Assembly (NCBI RefSeq): GCF_003386235.1
Contig: NZ_QRDZ01000003.1
Location: 186,001-250,000, forward strand
Source of the DNA: Cohnella phaseoli
GTDB lineage: Bacteria > Bacillota > Bacilli > Paenibacillales > Paenibacillaceae
Reading direction: 5' to 3'
Length of the DNA: 64,000 nucleotides
The position numbers were made by a program, and so were the translations under genes. The stretch's first letter is position 1; each line of letters starts with the position of its first letter. Of the stretch, positions 41,524 to 50,583 are shown one piece after another. The notes under the pieces were generated by a model. The model did no database searches, was not told the origin of the DNA, and saw only the letters and a list, made by a program, of their open reading frames with translations.

Positions 41524-42017
41524 GCAAGCTTCAAGGAAACGAAAGGTGGAAATCGAAAATGCTGCTAACCGAGCACCAGGAGCAGTACGAAAATCGCGGG
41601 CGCCAGCCGTTGAAGGGCCGCATCACCCCCGAAGAGCTGACGATGGTTCGCGACTCGATCATGTATCCGCATATGCTTACGATGTGCGATAAAAGCCTAC
41701 AAGAGGTGCGGCGGACGCCGAATCTGCTCAAGCAGCCGCTGGGAGAATTCATCCAGATCGTCATGGACAAAATCAGCCGGGAAATGTTCTCTCTCCGCAG
41801 AGAACTGCGAGGGCGGAACATTAAAGTGTTCGACGATGAGACGCTCGACGGGATCATCTATCACCGCTACTCCTGCCGCGGGTATGAAGACAGGTTCTCC
41901 ATCGTGCGCGAAGCGCTGCGCTCGGAGATTGGCATCCGGCTGGCGAAATACTGCGCGGACATTTTGCATCCGTCGTTTAAGGAAGCGCGGCGGCCCGATC
42001 CAGGCAGCGATAGCTGA
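41520..42017 (+). CDS. YolD-like protein with extended C-terminus
   Basis: The N-terminus (NERWKSKMLLTEHQEQYEN) matches YolD-like proteins, which occur next to UvrX-type polymerases. At 165 residues it is longer than a typical YolD protein (about 100); the remainder, with LRRELRGRNIKVFDDETLDGIIYHRYSC and REALRSEIGIRLAKYCADIL, is unrecognised. It begins with ATGA overlapping the polymerase stop and its 3' end overlaps the convergent comM gene by 41 bases. Confidence 0.75.
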   Translation: MSKLQGNERWKSKMLLTEHQEQYENRGRQPLKGRITPEELTMVRDSIMYPHMLTMCDKSLQEVRRTPNLLKQPLGEFIQIVMDKISREMFSLRRELRGRNIKVFDDETLDGIIYHRYSCRGYEDRFSIVREALRSEIGIRLAKYCADILHPSFKEARRPDPGSDS

Positions 42018-43539
42018 TCGCCTCGGCTACGTCCTCAGTGCGAATGTTCTCCCTGTCGGCCAGATCTGCGATCGTGCGGGAAATTCGCAGAATGCGGTCG
42101 TGCGCCCGGAAGCTTAAGCCCAGCCGGTCGTAAACCTGCTGAAGGAGCGTCTCGGCATCGGAAGAGAGCTTGGCGTACTTTCGCAGATGGCTTCCTTGAA
42201 GCTGGCTGTTCCATTGAAAGCCGTGCTTGGCATACCGGGCAAGCTGCCTTGCAGCGGCGTCGGCGACGATCTCCCGCGCTTGAGCGGAGGAGAGCCCGCC
42301 GCCGGAGGACAGTCCTTGCAGCGGCTGACGCGCGAGCTCGACCTGAAGATCCAAGCGATCGGCGAGCGGCCCCGATATGCGGGCGCGGTATCTGGAGACG
42401 GCGGCCGGAGAGCACGCGCAAGGCAGGCCGCTTGGTTCGCCGCCGCAGGGGCACGGATTCATCGAGGCCGCGAGCATAAAGCTTGCCGGAAAACGGCATA
42501 CGGCTCTGGCCCGTCCGATCGTCACCTGACGGTCCTCAAGCGGCTGACGCAGCGTCTCCAGGCAGGAGCGGGAAAACTCCGGCAATTCGTCAAGAAACAG
42601 AACGCCGTGGTGAGCAAGCGTCACCTCTCCCGGCTTGGGGATCGTGCCGCCTCCCACGAGGCCCGCTCCCGAAATCGTATGATGCGGGGCGCGAAAAGGG
42701 CGGCTGCGAATTAATCCGGCTCGGGTTTCTCCGAGCTTGCCGCAGACGCTGAAAATTTTCGTTACGGCCAGCGCCTCCTCGTCGTTCAGAGGGGGAAGAA
42801 TCGTTGGCAAGCGGCGGCACAGCATTGTTTTCCCGGTGCCTGGAGGGCCGATAAAGACAAGGTTATGCATACCGCTCGCCGCGACAAGCAGTGCGCGCTT
42901 GCCCTGCTCCTGGCCCACGACGTCGGCCAGGTCGAGCTCGCCGTTGTCGGAGCTGTCTTGAAACCGGATCAAGTCTCGCAGCCGCTTGCTTCCGAAGCCG
43001 CGGGGAGCCCCGGGCGGATCGTCCGGCTCGGCGCCGTCCTCGCCGTTGAGCCATTCCGACAGCGAAGAAATTCCTTGCACTTCGATGCCGGGCAGGAGGG
43101 AGGCCTCGGCCGCGGCGGAGCGGGGAACGACGATGCGGCGCAGGCCGCAGCGCCGAGCCAGTTCGGTCATCGGCAGCACGCCGGGCACGCTGCGGATCGT
43201 GCCGCTCAGCGACAATTCCCCGATTAACAGCGTATCGGCGAGCATCCCCGGTTCCAGCTGTCCGCTTGCGCACAGAATGCCCGCCGCGATAGCCAAGTCG
43301 AACGCGCTGCCCTCCTTGCGAAGATCCGCCGGAGCAAGGTTGATCGTCACCCGGTCGAGCGGGAATTTCATCCCTGCGTTCTGAATCGCGGCTCTCACAC
43401 GGTCGATCGATTCCCGCACGGCCGAATCGGGCAGCCCGACGACGTTTACCATAGGCAGGCCCGAGCTGATGTTCACCTCGACCTCGATCAGGCGACCTTC
43501 GATCCCCAGCACGCTGGCGCTCATCATTTTCGCATACAT
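41977..43539 (-). CDS. comM: YifB/ComM family Mg-chelatase-like ATPase
   Basis: This 520-residue AAA+ protein belongs to the YifB/ComM family; ComM is a helicase that drives branch migration during natural transformation in some bacteria. It has an N-terminal Lon-protease-like domain (VNISSGLPMVNVVGLPDSAVRES), Walker A IGPPGTGKTMLCRRLPTI, Walker B VLFLDELPEFSR, and the C-terminal Mg-chelatase domain. The ATG at 43539 follows GGAGGAGGGTG and gives MYAKMMSASVLGIEG; longer readings are unlikely. It may act with dprA 6 kb downstream, but this is inference. Confidence 0.93.
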   Translation of the reverse strand: MYAKMMSASVLGIEGRLIEVEVNISSGLPMVNVVGLPDSAVRESIDRVRAAIQNAGMKFPLDRVTINLAPADLRKEGSAFDLAIAAGILCASGQLEPGMLADTLLIGELSLSGTIRSVPGVLPMTELARRCGLRRIVVPRSAAAEASLLPGIEVQGISSLSEWLNGEDGAEPDDPPGAPRGFGSKRLRDLIRFQDSSDNGELDLADVVGQEQGKRALLVAASGMHNLVFIGPPGTGKTMLCRRLPTILPPLNDEEALAVTKIFSVCGKLGETRAGLIRSRPFRAPHHTISGAGLVGGGTIPKPGEVTLAHHGVLFLDELPEFSRSCLETLRQPLEDRQVTIGRARAVCRFPASFMLAASMNPCPCGGEPSGLPCACSPAAVSRYRARISGPLADRLDLQVELARQPLQGLSSGGGLSSAQAREIVADAAARQLARYAKHGFQWNSQLQGSHLRKYAKLSSDAETLLQQVYDRLGLSFRAHDRILRISRTIADLADRENIRTEDVAEAISYRCLDRAAALP

Positions 43540-43683
43540 AACAAAAAAACACCCTCCTCCGTCCAAGATCATTAGTGAACGGGAAAGGTGCTTCCTCTCC
43601 GAAATATTGCGGTTGAAATAAGTGTACACGCCGGCGAAGCCCCTGTCAACGGCAGCCCGAACCGGTTTTCCGCTGAGCCTCGC

Positions 43684-45351
43684 TTAAGAAATCCGATTGA
43701 GAACCAACGGAAGCATATCGAGCAGACGCTCTTGAAATTTGGCGTCGTTATAGTTCCAGGCGTCGGCTTCGAGTACGTAAACGCAGCCGCTGCGAACGGC
43801 CGGCAAGCTTCTCCATAACGAACTTTCCATCATCGCTAGCGCGGCGCGGCGCGATTGTTCGTTCTCGGATAGCAGCATAAAAACATGGTCTCCCGCGTAT
43901 TCGGGCAGTCTGTCAGGGGGGATCTCCGCGAAGCCTACGCCAGCTTCGACGATGTCGCGAATTCCGTCTGCAGCCTGAAAGCCGCAAGGGTGATAGAGCG
44001 CGGAGGATAAGCCGGAAGCTCCCATGACGAATAAATGCTCTCCGTGCTCGTAGACGAATACAGAAGCCGTATGACCCTGTCGCACGACGGAGCGTAGGTT
44101 GTTCCACATAGCCGCCGCCTTGGGGTTAAAGGAGGAAAGCCACTGCTCCGCTTCCCGTTTGCGACCTAGCCATTGTCCTAACGTATGCAAACGGTGCTCC
44201 AACGGAGCAAACGTATTAAAGGTAACGGTAGGCGCGATTTTGGATAAGGCGTTATATTGATTCTCATCCGCGTTCGCGAAAATGATCAGGTCCGGTTTAA
44301 GGGCTTGGGCTTTGCCGGGATCGATCGGCATTCCCACTTCGAGGAAGCCGCGCTCGCGTTCTTCGAGAAAGCCGTTGTTTTTGAAGCTGTCGCTGGTTCC
44401 GATCGCCCGAATGCCCAAGGCGCTTAAGTCGCCCAGCGTTTCCCCGTGATAGATGATCCGCTGCGGGCTTGCGGGAATATCTACTTCGTGGCCTGTCCAA
44501 TCCTTCACGCGGATTTTGCCGCGGGTCGATTGCGAATATTGTCGGGGCGTCATTCCGGTAGATTGACGAAATCGGCGATTGAAGTAATATTCGTCCGCGA
44601 ATCCGACCCGGCGAGCGATTTCCCGCAGCGGCTCGGCAGTCCGACGAAGCCATTCCTTCGCATGCCCGATTCGAACATCGGTCAAGTAATCAAGCGGTTT
44701 TTTGCCGGTAAGCTTTTGAAATGCCGCGCTGTACTGCCATTGAACGAGCTGCGAGATTTCAGCAAGCTGTTTTACGGTAATCGGGTACATATAGTTGTTG
44801 CGCATATAGCTAATCGTTAATTCAATAGCCTGAAGCGGGTTGGGGGAATGCCCGGCGCGCACGTTGTGCTCGAACAAAACGGCGAGCAATTCATTAAACT
44901 GCGCTTGACGAGTCAAACCCTCGGCGCCTCCGTGCGATCGTCTGCCCTCATACAGAATGTCGGCCAAACGGGAGAGCCGAGTGAAGGGGAGGGCGGCGAG
45001 CTCGCTCCCCTCCGGCAGAATCTCTCCGTCGTATTTTGCGTATTCGCCGCCTTGGATTTGAACGGCGGCGAAGGTCAATCTATAACAGCGTATCGCGTCG
45101 CATTCATTGACGAGCCTGAACGGGACTCCGGGGTTCAGCCAGTAGCATTTATCGGCTATAATCTTTGTAAGCTCGCGGTTTTGAAACAATCTGCCCTGCC
45201 CGTTCGTTACGATCAGCAGCGTGTACAGATCGGTTTCGTACATATGGGGATACCATGCGGCGTTATGTTCAATTCGTTCGATATCGACGAAATGGAAGAG
45301 CAGGGAGCTTAAGGGAACGCTGACGGAGTCGGAGCTTAAACCATTCATCAT
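43684..45351 (-). CDS. AraC regulator fused to a siderophore-binding domain (Btr-like)
   Basis: The 555-residue protein has an N-terminal sensor-like region (1-170), two AraC helix-turn-helix motifs (176-274: TVKQLAEISQLVQWQYSAAF and EIARRVGFADEYYFNRRF) and a C-terminal iron-siderophore binding-protein domain (280-555: RVKDWTGHEVDIPASPQRI...). This layout matches B. subtilis Btr, the bacillibactin-responsive activator of feuABC. The C-terminal part is clearly related to the adjacent lipoprotein (SKIAPTVTFNTFAPLEHRL against SKIAPTIVFDTFAPLEERL). A Fur box lies over its promoter. It probably activates the lipoprotein gene when the siderophore is bound. Confidence 0.88.
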   Translation of the reverse strand: MMNGLSSDSVSVPLSSLLFHFVDIERIEHNAAWYPHMYETDLYTLLIVTNGQGRLFQNRELTKIIADKCYWLNPGVPFRLVNECDAIRCYRLTFAAVQIQGGEYAKYDGEILPEGSELAALPFTRLSRLADILYEGRRSHGGAEGLTRQAQFNELLAVLFEHNVRAGHSPNPLQAIELTISYMRNNYMYPITVKQLAEISQLVQWQYSAAFQKLTGKKPLDYLTDVRIGHAKEWLRRTAEPLREIARRVGFADEYYFNRRFRQSTGMTPRQYSQSTRGKIRVKDWTGHEVDIPASPQRIIYHGETLGDLSALGIRAIGTSDSFKNNGFLEERERGFLEVGMPIDPGKAQALKPDLIIFANADENQYNALSKIAPTVTFNTFAPLEHRLHTLGQWLGRKREAEQWLSSFNPKAAAMWNNLRSVVRQGHTASVFVYEHGEHLFVMGASGLSSALYHPCGFQAADGIRDIVEAGVGFAEIPPDRLPEYAGDHVFMLLSENEQSRRAALAMMESSLWRSLPAVRSGCVYVLEADAWNYNDAKFQERLLDMLPLVLNRIS

Positions 45352-45366
45352 GCTATCCTCCTGAAG

Positions 45367-45381
45367 TGATAACCATTCTCA
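45367..45381 (-). promoter_or_regulatory. Fur box of the AraC-type regulator gene
   Basis: TGATAAC-C-ATTCTCA fits the 7-1-7 Fur consensus TGATAAT-N-ATTATCA at 12 of 14 positions. It lies just downstream of the minus-strand -10 box. Confidence 0.7.
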
Positions 45382-45390
45382 TCAACGTCG

Positions 45391-45420
45391 ATTGTATAAT
45401 AAAAAGAAGACGTATTTCAA
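45391..45420 (-). promoter_or_regulatory. Promoter of the AraC-type regulator gene
   Basis: On the minus strand TTGAAA (45415-45420), 18-base spacer, TACAAT (45391-45396). The -35 lies inside the terminator hairpin of the upstream gene. Confidence 0.65.
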
Positions 45421-45443
45421 CGGTTTCGTCGAAAACGTCTTCT
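45397..45443 (-). terminator. Terminator of the siderophore-binding lipoprotein gene
   Basis: On the minus strand AGAAGACG pairs with CGTCTTCT and is followed by TTTTTATT. It overlaps the promoter of the next gene. Confidence 0.7.
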
Positions 45444-45473
45444 AAGTTTTGAAGTCATGTTATGTTCTGTTGC

Positions 45474-46475
45474 CTATTTGGCCATCAACTTCGGAAGCTG
45501 CTCGATTAGCCACTGCCTGCTAAGGGCATCGCTTCCCGATTGTTTGATATCTAGCCGATAGACATGGCCTGCTTTGACAGCGGGCAGGTCTTGCCAGATC
45601 CGGCTATTCAATAAATCTTCGGTAGATTGAATGGCGTCCTTCAACTCGGAAGCCGGGTTAAGAATGAATATCCGATCTCCGGCATATTCGGGCAGCATCT
45701 CGGTCGAGATTTGTTCGAATCCTCTATCCAATACTTTCTGAATGGGTTCCGTCGGTTTTAGTCCGTCCGGGGTATACAGCACTTGGGATAGCCCGGTTCG
45801 CGCCATCACGAACAGTCGCTCTCCCGGATAATAAGTAAAGACGGAGGCCGTCTCCCCCGGCTTCAAGCCCGCTGCCTGCAGTTCCTTCCACATCTGATCC
45901 TCTTGTTTGTTATACTCTGCCAGCCACTGCTCCGCTTGCGGCTTTTTCCCCAGGACGTCTCCAAGCAGCGGCAAGCGTTCTTCGAGGGGAGCGAACGTAT
46001 CGAATACGATCGTCGGCGCGATTTTGCTAAGCTGTTCGTAGACTTTCTCATCCGTATCGGCGATGATAACGAGGTCGGGCGCGAGCGAGATGATTTTCTC
46101 CAGATTGATCGGGAAGCCTACGTCTTCAATGCCGGCCAGTTGATCTTCATACACGGTTTCGGAAGCCATGCTGGTCGAAGTTCCGATCGCTTTAACGCCC
46201 AACGCTAACAAGTCGCTGAACGTTTCTCCGACGAAAACGACGCGCTCGGGGGAGACTGGAATTTCAATCTCGTGGCCGATGTAATCCGTTATTTTACGCA
46301 CCGAAGCGGCAGGATTGGAAGAGGGGGATGCCGAGATTGTAGCGGACGGACTGGCGGCAGGGGCGCTCCCGTTGGATGCGGCATTGTTGTTTCCACTGCT
46401 CCCGCAAGCCGCCAATAACGTTCCAAACAGCGCGATCGTGCCGAGAGTTAAGACGATTTTCATTTTCTTGCTCAT
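45474..46475 (-). CDS. Iron-siderophore ABC transporter substrate-binding lipoprotein
   Basis: This 333-residue protein captures ferric siderophore at the cell surface. It has a lipoprotein signal with lipobox LLAAC, a Ser/Ala/Pro linker, and the class III substrate-binding fold (VRKITDYIGHEIEIPVSPERVVFVGE; LAPDLVIIADTDEKVYEQLSKIAPTIVFDTF). No permease or ATPase gene is present nearby, so it must use transport subunits encoded elsewhere. Upstream lie a perfect 19-bp Fur box and an AraC-type direct repeat. Confidence 0.92.
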   Translation of the reverse strand: MSKKMKIVLTLGTIALFGTLLAACGSSGNNNAASNGSAPAASPSATISASPSSNPAASVRKITDYIGHEIEIPVSPERVVFVGETFSDLLALGVKAIGTSTSMASETVYEDQLAGIEDVGFPINLEKIISLAPDLVIIADTDEKVYEQLSKIAPTIVFDTFAPLEERLPLLGDVLGKKPQAEQWLAEYNKQEDQMWKELQAAGLKPGETASVFTYYPGERLFVMARTGLSQVLYTPDGLKPTEPIQKVLDRGFEQISTEMLPEYAGDRIFILNPASELKDAIQSTEDLLNSRIWQDLPAVKAGHVYRLDIKQSGSDALSRQWLIEQLPKLMAK

Positions 46476-46511
46476 GAATTTGATTCCTCCGTAGTTTCAA
46501 TGTGATCATTA

Positions 46512-46530
46512 GATAATGATAATCATTATC
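46512..46530 (-). promoter_or_regulatory. Fur box of the siderophore-binding protein gene
   Basis: GATAATGATAATCATTATC is identical to the classical 19-bp Fur consensus. It lies downstream of the promoter, about +10 to +29. Confidence 0.95.
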
Positions 46531-46546
46531 GATTCGTGTCAGTGAA

Positions 46547-46575
46547 AGTATAGAAGATGGCGCAGCTCCGCTCAA
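46547..46575 (-). promoter_or_regulatory. Promoter of the siderophore-binding protein gene
   Basis: On the minus strand TTGAGC (46570-46575), 17-base spacer, TATACT (46547-46552). Confidence 0.7.
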
Positions 46576-46576
46576 T

Positions 46577-46597
46577 GGACAAAAATAAATCGGACAA
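46577..46597 (-). promoter_or_regulatory. Candidate AraC/Btr direct-repeat site
   Basis: On the minus strand TTGTCC-N9-TTGTCC forms a direct repeat with 15-base period, ending one base from the -35 box. AraC-type activators bind such direct repeats next to -35. A single further TTGTCC lies at 46665-46670. Confidence 0.55.
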
Positions 46598-46599
46598 TC

Positions 46600-47070
46600 G
46601 AATTTGTACAAACATAAGGGGGGAGGCGCGGGTCGCACGGTTGGGGCATGAGTTTTGCGGCATTGGACAAAATAAAGCGAAACTGCAAGCCGAGATCTAC
46701 TTATCGCAATTAAGAGATGCATTTCCGGCAATTCCATCTCAAAATTCGATGAAATCATTGCCAAAGAAGACTGATAATTTGTTGAAAAGATAAGGAAGCA
46801 TTCGGCAATTAGTGATACAATGATGAAGGTTTTGTTACATATTTGTTTAACATGCGCGTTCATAGGATTCGACGTCGAGTCTGCTTTCAAGTGAGGCTTC
46901 GTGATCAAAAGCGAACTTATTGAACAACCTCTTAAAGGAATGTGTAACGGCTGCTAGCGGTGAACTCATCGCTAACATGGGTCAAGCTGTGACGGCCCCG
47001 CCCGGCGATTCCGCGCCGAAGCGATCGGCCGCACCAGATATTAAGCGCACAACGGGAGGATGCCAGAACC
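46600..47070 (+). other. Non-coding region before sucC
   Basis: No convincing gene is seen. A possible extended -10 (TGATACAAT, TACAAT at 46816-46821) without a good -35 may drive sucCD with a leader of about 240 bases. TAACGGCTGCTAGCGGT at 46944-46960 looks like a worn copy of dispersed repeat A. Confidence 0.4.
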
Positions 47071-48231
47071 ATGAATATTCATGAGTATCAAGGCAAGGAA
47101 GTCTTGAGGCAGTATGGCGTTAACGTGCCGCGCGGCAAAGTGGCGTTTACCGTCGACGAAGCCGTTAGCGCAGCGAAAGAACTCGGAAGCTCGGTAACGG
47201 TTGTTAAAGCCCAAATCCATGCGGGCGGACGCGGCAAAGCCGGCGGCGTCAAAATCGCCAAAAGCCTGGACGACGTCGCGAGCTACGCCAAGGAGCTGCT
47301 CGGCAAAGTGCTGGTCACGCACCAAACGGGACCGGAAGGCAAGGAAATCAAGCGTCTTCTGATCGAAGAAGGCTGCGATATCAAGAAGGAATACTATCTC
47401 GGGGTCGTCGTCGACCGCGGGACCGGACGCGTTGTTATGATGGGTTCGGAAGAGGGCGGCATGGACATCGAGGAAGTCGCCGAGCATTCCCCTGAGAAGA
47501 TCATTAAAGTCGTCGTCGATCCGGCTGTCGGACTGCAAACGTTCCAAGCCCGTCAATTGGCGCTCGACATCAATATTCCGGTAGAGCTGGTCAACAAAGC
47601 GGTCAAGTTCATGTTGGCTCTATACAAAGCGTTCGAGGAAAAAGATTGCTCCATCGCCGAGATCAATCCGCTCGTCGTAACCGGCGGAGGCGACGTGATG
47701 GCGCTTGACGCCAAGCTGAACTTCGACTCCAACGCCCTGTTCCGCCATAAGGATATTGTCGAACTGCGCGACCTGGACGAGGAAGACGAGAAGGAAATTC
47801 AAGCTTCCAAGTTCGACCTGAGCTATATCGCGCTCGACGGCAACATCGGCTGTATGGTTAATGGCGCAGGTCTGGCTATGGCCACGATGGACATTATCAA
47901 ATATTACGGCGGCTCTCCGGCCAACTTCCTTGACGTTGGCGGCGGCGCGACGAAAGAAAAAGTAACCGAAGCGTTCAAAATCATCCTGTCCGACGCGAAT
48001 GTCAAAGGGATTTTCGTCAATATTTTCGGCGGTATCATGAAGTGCGACGTCATCGCAGAAGGCGTTGTCGCCGCAGCTCGCGAGCTTGGTCTCGACAAAC
48101 CGCTCGTCGTTCGCCTCGAAGGCACGAACGTGAATCTGGGCAAAGAAATTTTGAACGGTTCCGGTCTGAATATCGTGGCCGCGGATTCGATGGCCGACGG
48201 CGCGCAAAAAATCGTTTCGCTTGTGAAGTGA
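47071..48231 (+). CDS. sucC: Succinate-CoA ligase (ADP-forming) subunit beta
   Basis: SucC is the nucleotide-grasp and succinate-binding subunit of succinyl-CoA synthetase in the TCA cycle. The 386-residue protein opens [17 protein letters not shown], with [26 protein letters not shown] and [22 protein letters not shown] precedes the ATG. sucD follows after 31 bases. Confidence 0.98.
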   Translation: MNIHEYQGKEVLRQYGVNVPRGKVAFTVDEAVSAAKELGSSVTVVKAQIHAGGRGKAGGVKIAKSLDDVASYAKELLGKVLVTHQTGPEGKEIKRLLIEEGCDIKKEYYLGVVVDRGTGRVVMMGSEEGGMDIEEVAEHSPEKIIKVVVDPAVGLQTFQARQLALDINIPVELVNKAVKFMLALYKAFEEKDCSIAEINPLVVTGGGDVMALDAKLNFDSNALFRHKDIVELRDLDEEDEKEIQASKFDLSYIALDGNIGCMVNGAGLAMATMDIIKYYGGSPANFLDVGGGATKEKVTEAFKIILSDANVKGIFVNIFGGIMKCDVIAEGVVAAARELGLDKPLVVRLEGTNVNLGKEILNGSGLNIVAADSMADGAQKIVSLVK

Positions 48232-48262
48232 CAAGGGAGAACTTACCGGGGAGTGTATAATC

Positions 48263-49189
48263 ATGAGTATCTTGATCGATAAGAACACCAAGGTGATCAC
48301 CCAAGGCATCACGGGCGCGACGGGGTCGTTCCATGCTAAAGGTGCTTTGGAATACGGCACGCAGATGGTCGGCGGAGTAACGCCGGGCAAAGGCGGCCAA
48401 ACGATCGATTTCGATCTGGAGAACGGGACGAAAGTCACGTTGCCGATCTTCAATACGGTTAGAGATGCGGTGACGGCAACGGGCGCAACGGCATCCGTTA
48501 TTTATGTCGCGCCTCCGTTCGCGGCGGATTCCATCATGGAAGCGGTCGATGCGGAGCTGGACCTGGTCATCTGTATTACGGAAGGCATTCCGGTTATGGA
48601 CATGATCAAAGTCAAGCGCTTTATGGAAGGCAAGAAAACTCGTCTGATCGGGCCGAACTGCCCGGGCGTCATTACGCCGGAAGAGATCAAAATCGGCATC
48701 ATGCCGGGCTATATTCATAAAAAAGGCCACGTAGGCGTCGTTTCCCGTTCGGGAACGCTCACTTACGAGGCGGTTCACCAATTGACGACGCGCGGCATCG
48801 GTCAATCGTCGGCTGTCGGCATCGGCGGAGACCCGGTCAAAGGGTCCGAGTTCATCGACATTCTGAAGCTGTTTAACGAAGATCCCGATACGTATGCGGT
48901 CATCATGATCGGCGAAATCGGCGGTACGGCGGAAGAAGAAGCGGCGGAATGGATCAAAGCGAACATGACGAAACCTGTCGTCGGCTTCATCGGCGGCGCA
49001 ACGGCGCCTCCGGGGAAACGGATGGGACATGCGGGCGCGATCATTTCCGGCGGCAAAGGCACGGCTGCGGAGAAAATTTCCGTGCTCGAAGCCAACGGCA
49101 TTCGCGTCGCTCCGACGCCTTCCGACATGGGCGCGACGCTTGTCGCCGTGCTTGAGGAAAAAGGATTGCTGGAAAAGTGCAAAGGTTAA
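48263..49189 (+). CDS. sucD: Succinate-CoA ligase subunit alpha
   Basis: SucD binds CoA and carries the phosphorylated histidine. The 308-residue protein has [18 protein letters not shown] near the N-terminus, [20 protein letters not shown] and the phospho-His motif [14 protein letters not shown] with His at residue 256. It forms a two-gene operon with sucC. Confidence 0.98.
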   Translation: MSILIDKNTKVITQGITGATGSFHAKGALEYGTQMVGGVTPGKGGQTIDFDLENGTKVTLPIFNTVRDAVTATGATASVIYVAPPFAADSIMEAVDAELDLVICITEGIPVMDMIKVKRFMEGKKTRLIGPNCPGVITPEEIKIGIMPGYIHKKGHVGVVSRSGTLTYEAVHQLTTRGIGQSSAVGIGGDPVKGSEFIDILKLFNEDPDTYAVIMIGEIGGTAEEEAAEWIKANMTKPVVGFIGGATAPPGKRMGHAGAIISGGKGTAAEKISVLEANGIRVAPTPSDMGATLVAVLEEKGLLEKCKG

Positions 49190-49256
49190 TGGTACAGTAG
49201 CAGTAGGATAAAATAATTGCCGGAAACCATTGTTTTCCGTGCACGGCAAGGCAAGC

Positions 49257-49295
49257 AGCCTTCCGCGCCCTCTTCGAGGGAGTGGAAGGCTTTTT
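49257..49295 (+). terminator. Terminator after sucCD
   Basis: AGCCTTCC/GGAAGGCT with an inner CCCTC/GAGGG stem, followed by TTTTTG. Confidence 0.92.
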
Positions 49296-49327
49296 GTCGT
49301 ACATGAGCCTGGGGAGGGTTTGAGGAG

Positions 49328-50524
49328 ATGCTGGACAACGAGGAGAATAAGAAAAAGGATAATGTCAGGGTCGTATCGCTGGCGGAGGCGCTCGAGACAG
49401 GCATGACGCGAGAGGTGCTGATCGCGCTGCATGAGGCCGACGGGATCGGGCGGGTGACGATTGCGACGGTTTTCCTGTACGGCGTCATGAAGGGGCCGGG
49501 CTCCTTGCGGGATTCGGGAGATTTTCTCGCCGGCGATTGGCGGGACATGGGGCTGAGCGCAAGGCAGGCGCTGGCTGCGGAGCGAAGCGTGCGCCTCGCT
49601 GCGAGAGAGCGCAGACAAGTTCGTTACGCGGAGGGAAGGATGGGGGTCGTCACCTATCTGGACGACGACGATTACCCGTCCCTGCTGCGGGAGATCGCCG
49701 ACCCCCCTTGGGTGCTCTATTGCAGGGGGAGACTGGAGCTGTTAAGGCATCCGGCGATTGCGATTGTCGGCACCAGACTTGCCACGGGTTACGGGCGCAA
49801 GATGGCGGAGGGGCTCGGTGAGGGCTGTGCGGGGCGCATGACGGTCGTCAGCGGGTTGGCTAAGGGGATTGACGCGGCGGCCCACAGAGGCGCCGTATCC
49901 GCCGCATACGGGACGATAGCGGTGCTTGCCGGCGGCGTCGATCGATGTTATCCTCCGGAGAACGCCGCTTTGTATCGCGAGATCGGGATGCAAGGGCTGC
50001 TGCTGGCGGAAAGTCCTCCGGATACGATTCTTCACCCCGGATTGTTTCCTCTGCGCAATCGCATCATTGCCGGTCTTTCTTACGGCGTCGTCGTCGTAGA
50101 AGCCGCGCACAGGAGCGGCGCGCTGATTACGGCGGATCTGGCGCTCGGCTACAATCGAGATGTGTTCGTTATACCGGGGCAGGTGACTTCTCCGCGAAGT
50201 TTGGGCGCGCTCGAATATTTTCGCAAAGGGGCGCATCCGGCGCTGGACGCTTCCGATATTTTTCAATATTATGAGTATCGAATGCCTTCCGTCACAGGGC
50301 CGGAACCCGCAAACGGCGCGGCGTCCGGGGCTTCCGCGGGGGAGGAGGGGCTGAACGAAGACGAACTGCTCGTCTACCGTTTAATCCTCGATCGGCCCGC
50401 TTCCGTCGATGAATTGGCGACCTTTTCCGGGATGACGTTTGGACATTTACACTCCGTTCTGCTAAATTTACTAATGAAACGACGAATTGAACAACGAACC
50501 GGTTTCGTATATCATGTCCTTTAA
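49328..50524 (+). CDS. dprA: DNA processing protein DprA (Smf)
   Basis: DprA loads RecA on incoming single-stranded DNA during transformation. The 398-residue protein has the Rossmann-like core (AIVGTRLATGYGRKMAEGL, SGLAKGIDAAAHRGAVSA near 175, GGVDRCYPPENAALY, FPLRNRIIAGLSYGVVVVEA) and a C-terminal winged-helix domain (DELLVYRLILDRPASVDELATFSGM). The N-terminal 50 residues contain an Asp/Glu/Lys-rich start. Position before topA is conserved. Confidence 0.95.
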   Translation: MLDNEENKKKDNVRVVSLAEALETGMTREVLIALHEADGIGRVTIATVFLYGVMKGPGSLRDSGDFLAGDWRDMGLSARQALAAERSVRLAARERRQVRYAEGRMGVVTYLDDDDYPSLLREIADPPWVLYCRGRLELLRHPAIAIVGTRLATGYGRKMAEGLGEGCAGRMTVVSGLAKGIDAAAHRGAVSAAYGTIAVLAGGVDRCYPPENAALYREIGMQGLLLAESPPDTILHPGLFPLRNRIIAGLSYGVVVVEAAHRSGALITADLALGYNRDVFVIPGQVTSPRSLGALEYFRKGAHPALDASDIFQYYEYRMPSVTGPEPANGAASGASAGEEGLNEDELLVYRLILDRPASVDELATFSGMTFGHLHSVLLNLLMKRRIEQRTGFVYHVL

Positions 50525-50583
50525 TAATGAAGGCATAAGAAATAGGCACGAGGACTTGTCGACCGTAGGAGAGGAGGATGGAC

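Noticed and set aside
46557..46793. 78-codon open frame upstream of sucC
   Set aside because: It overlaps the promoter and AraC-site region of the divergent lipoprotein gene and has no ribosome site or known motif.
48050..49618. 522-codon minus-strand frame opposite sucC/sucD/dprA
   Set aside because: Composition is rich in Arg, His and Asp as expected for a shadow frame, and all three sense genes are intact.
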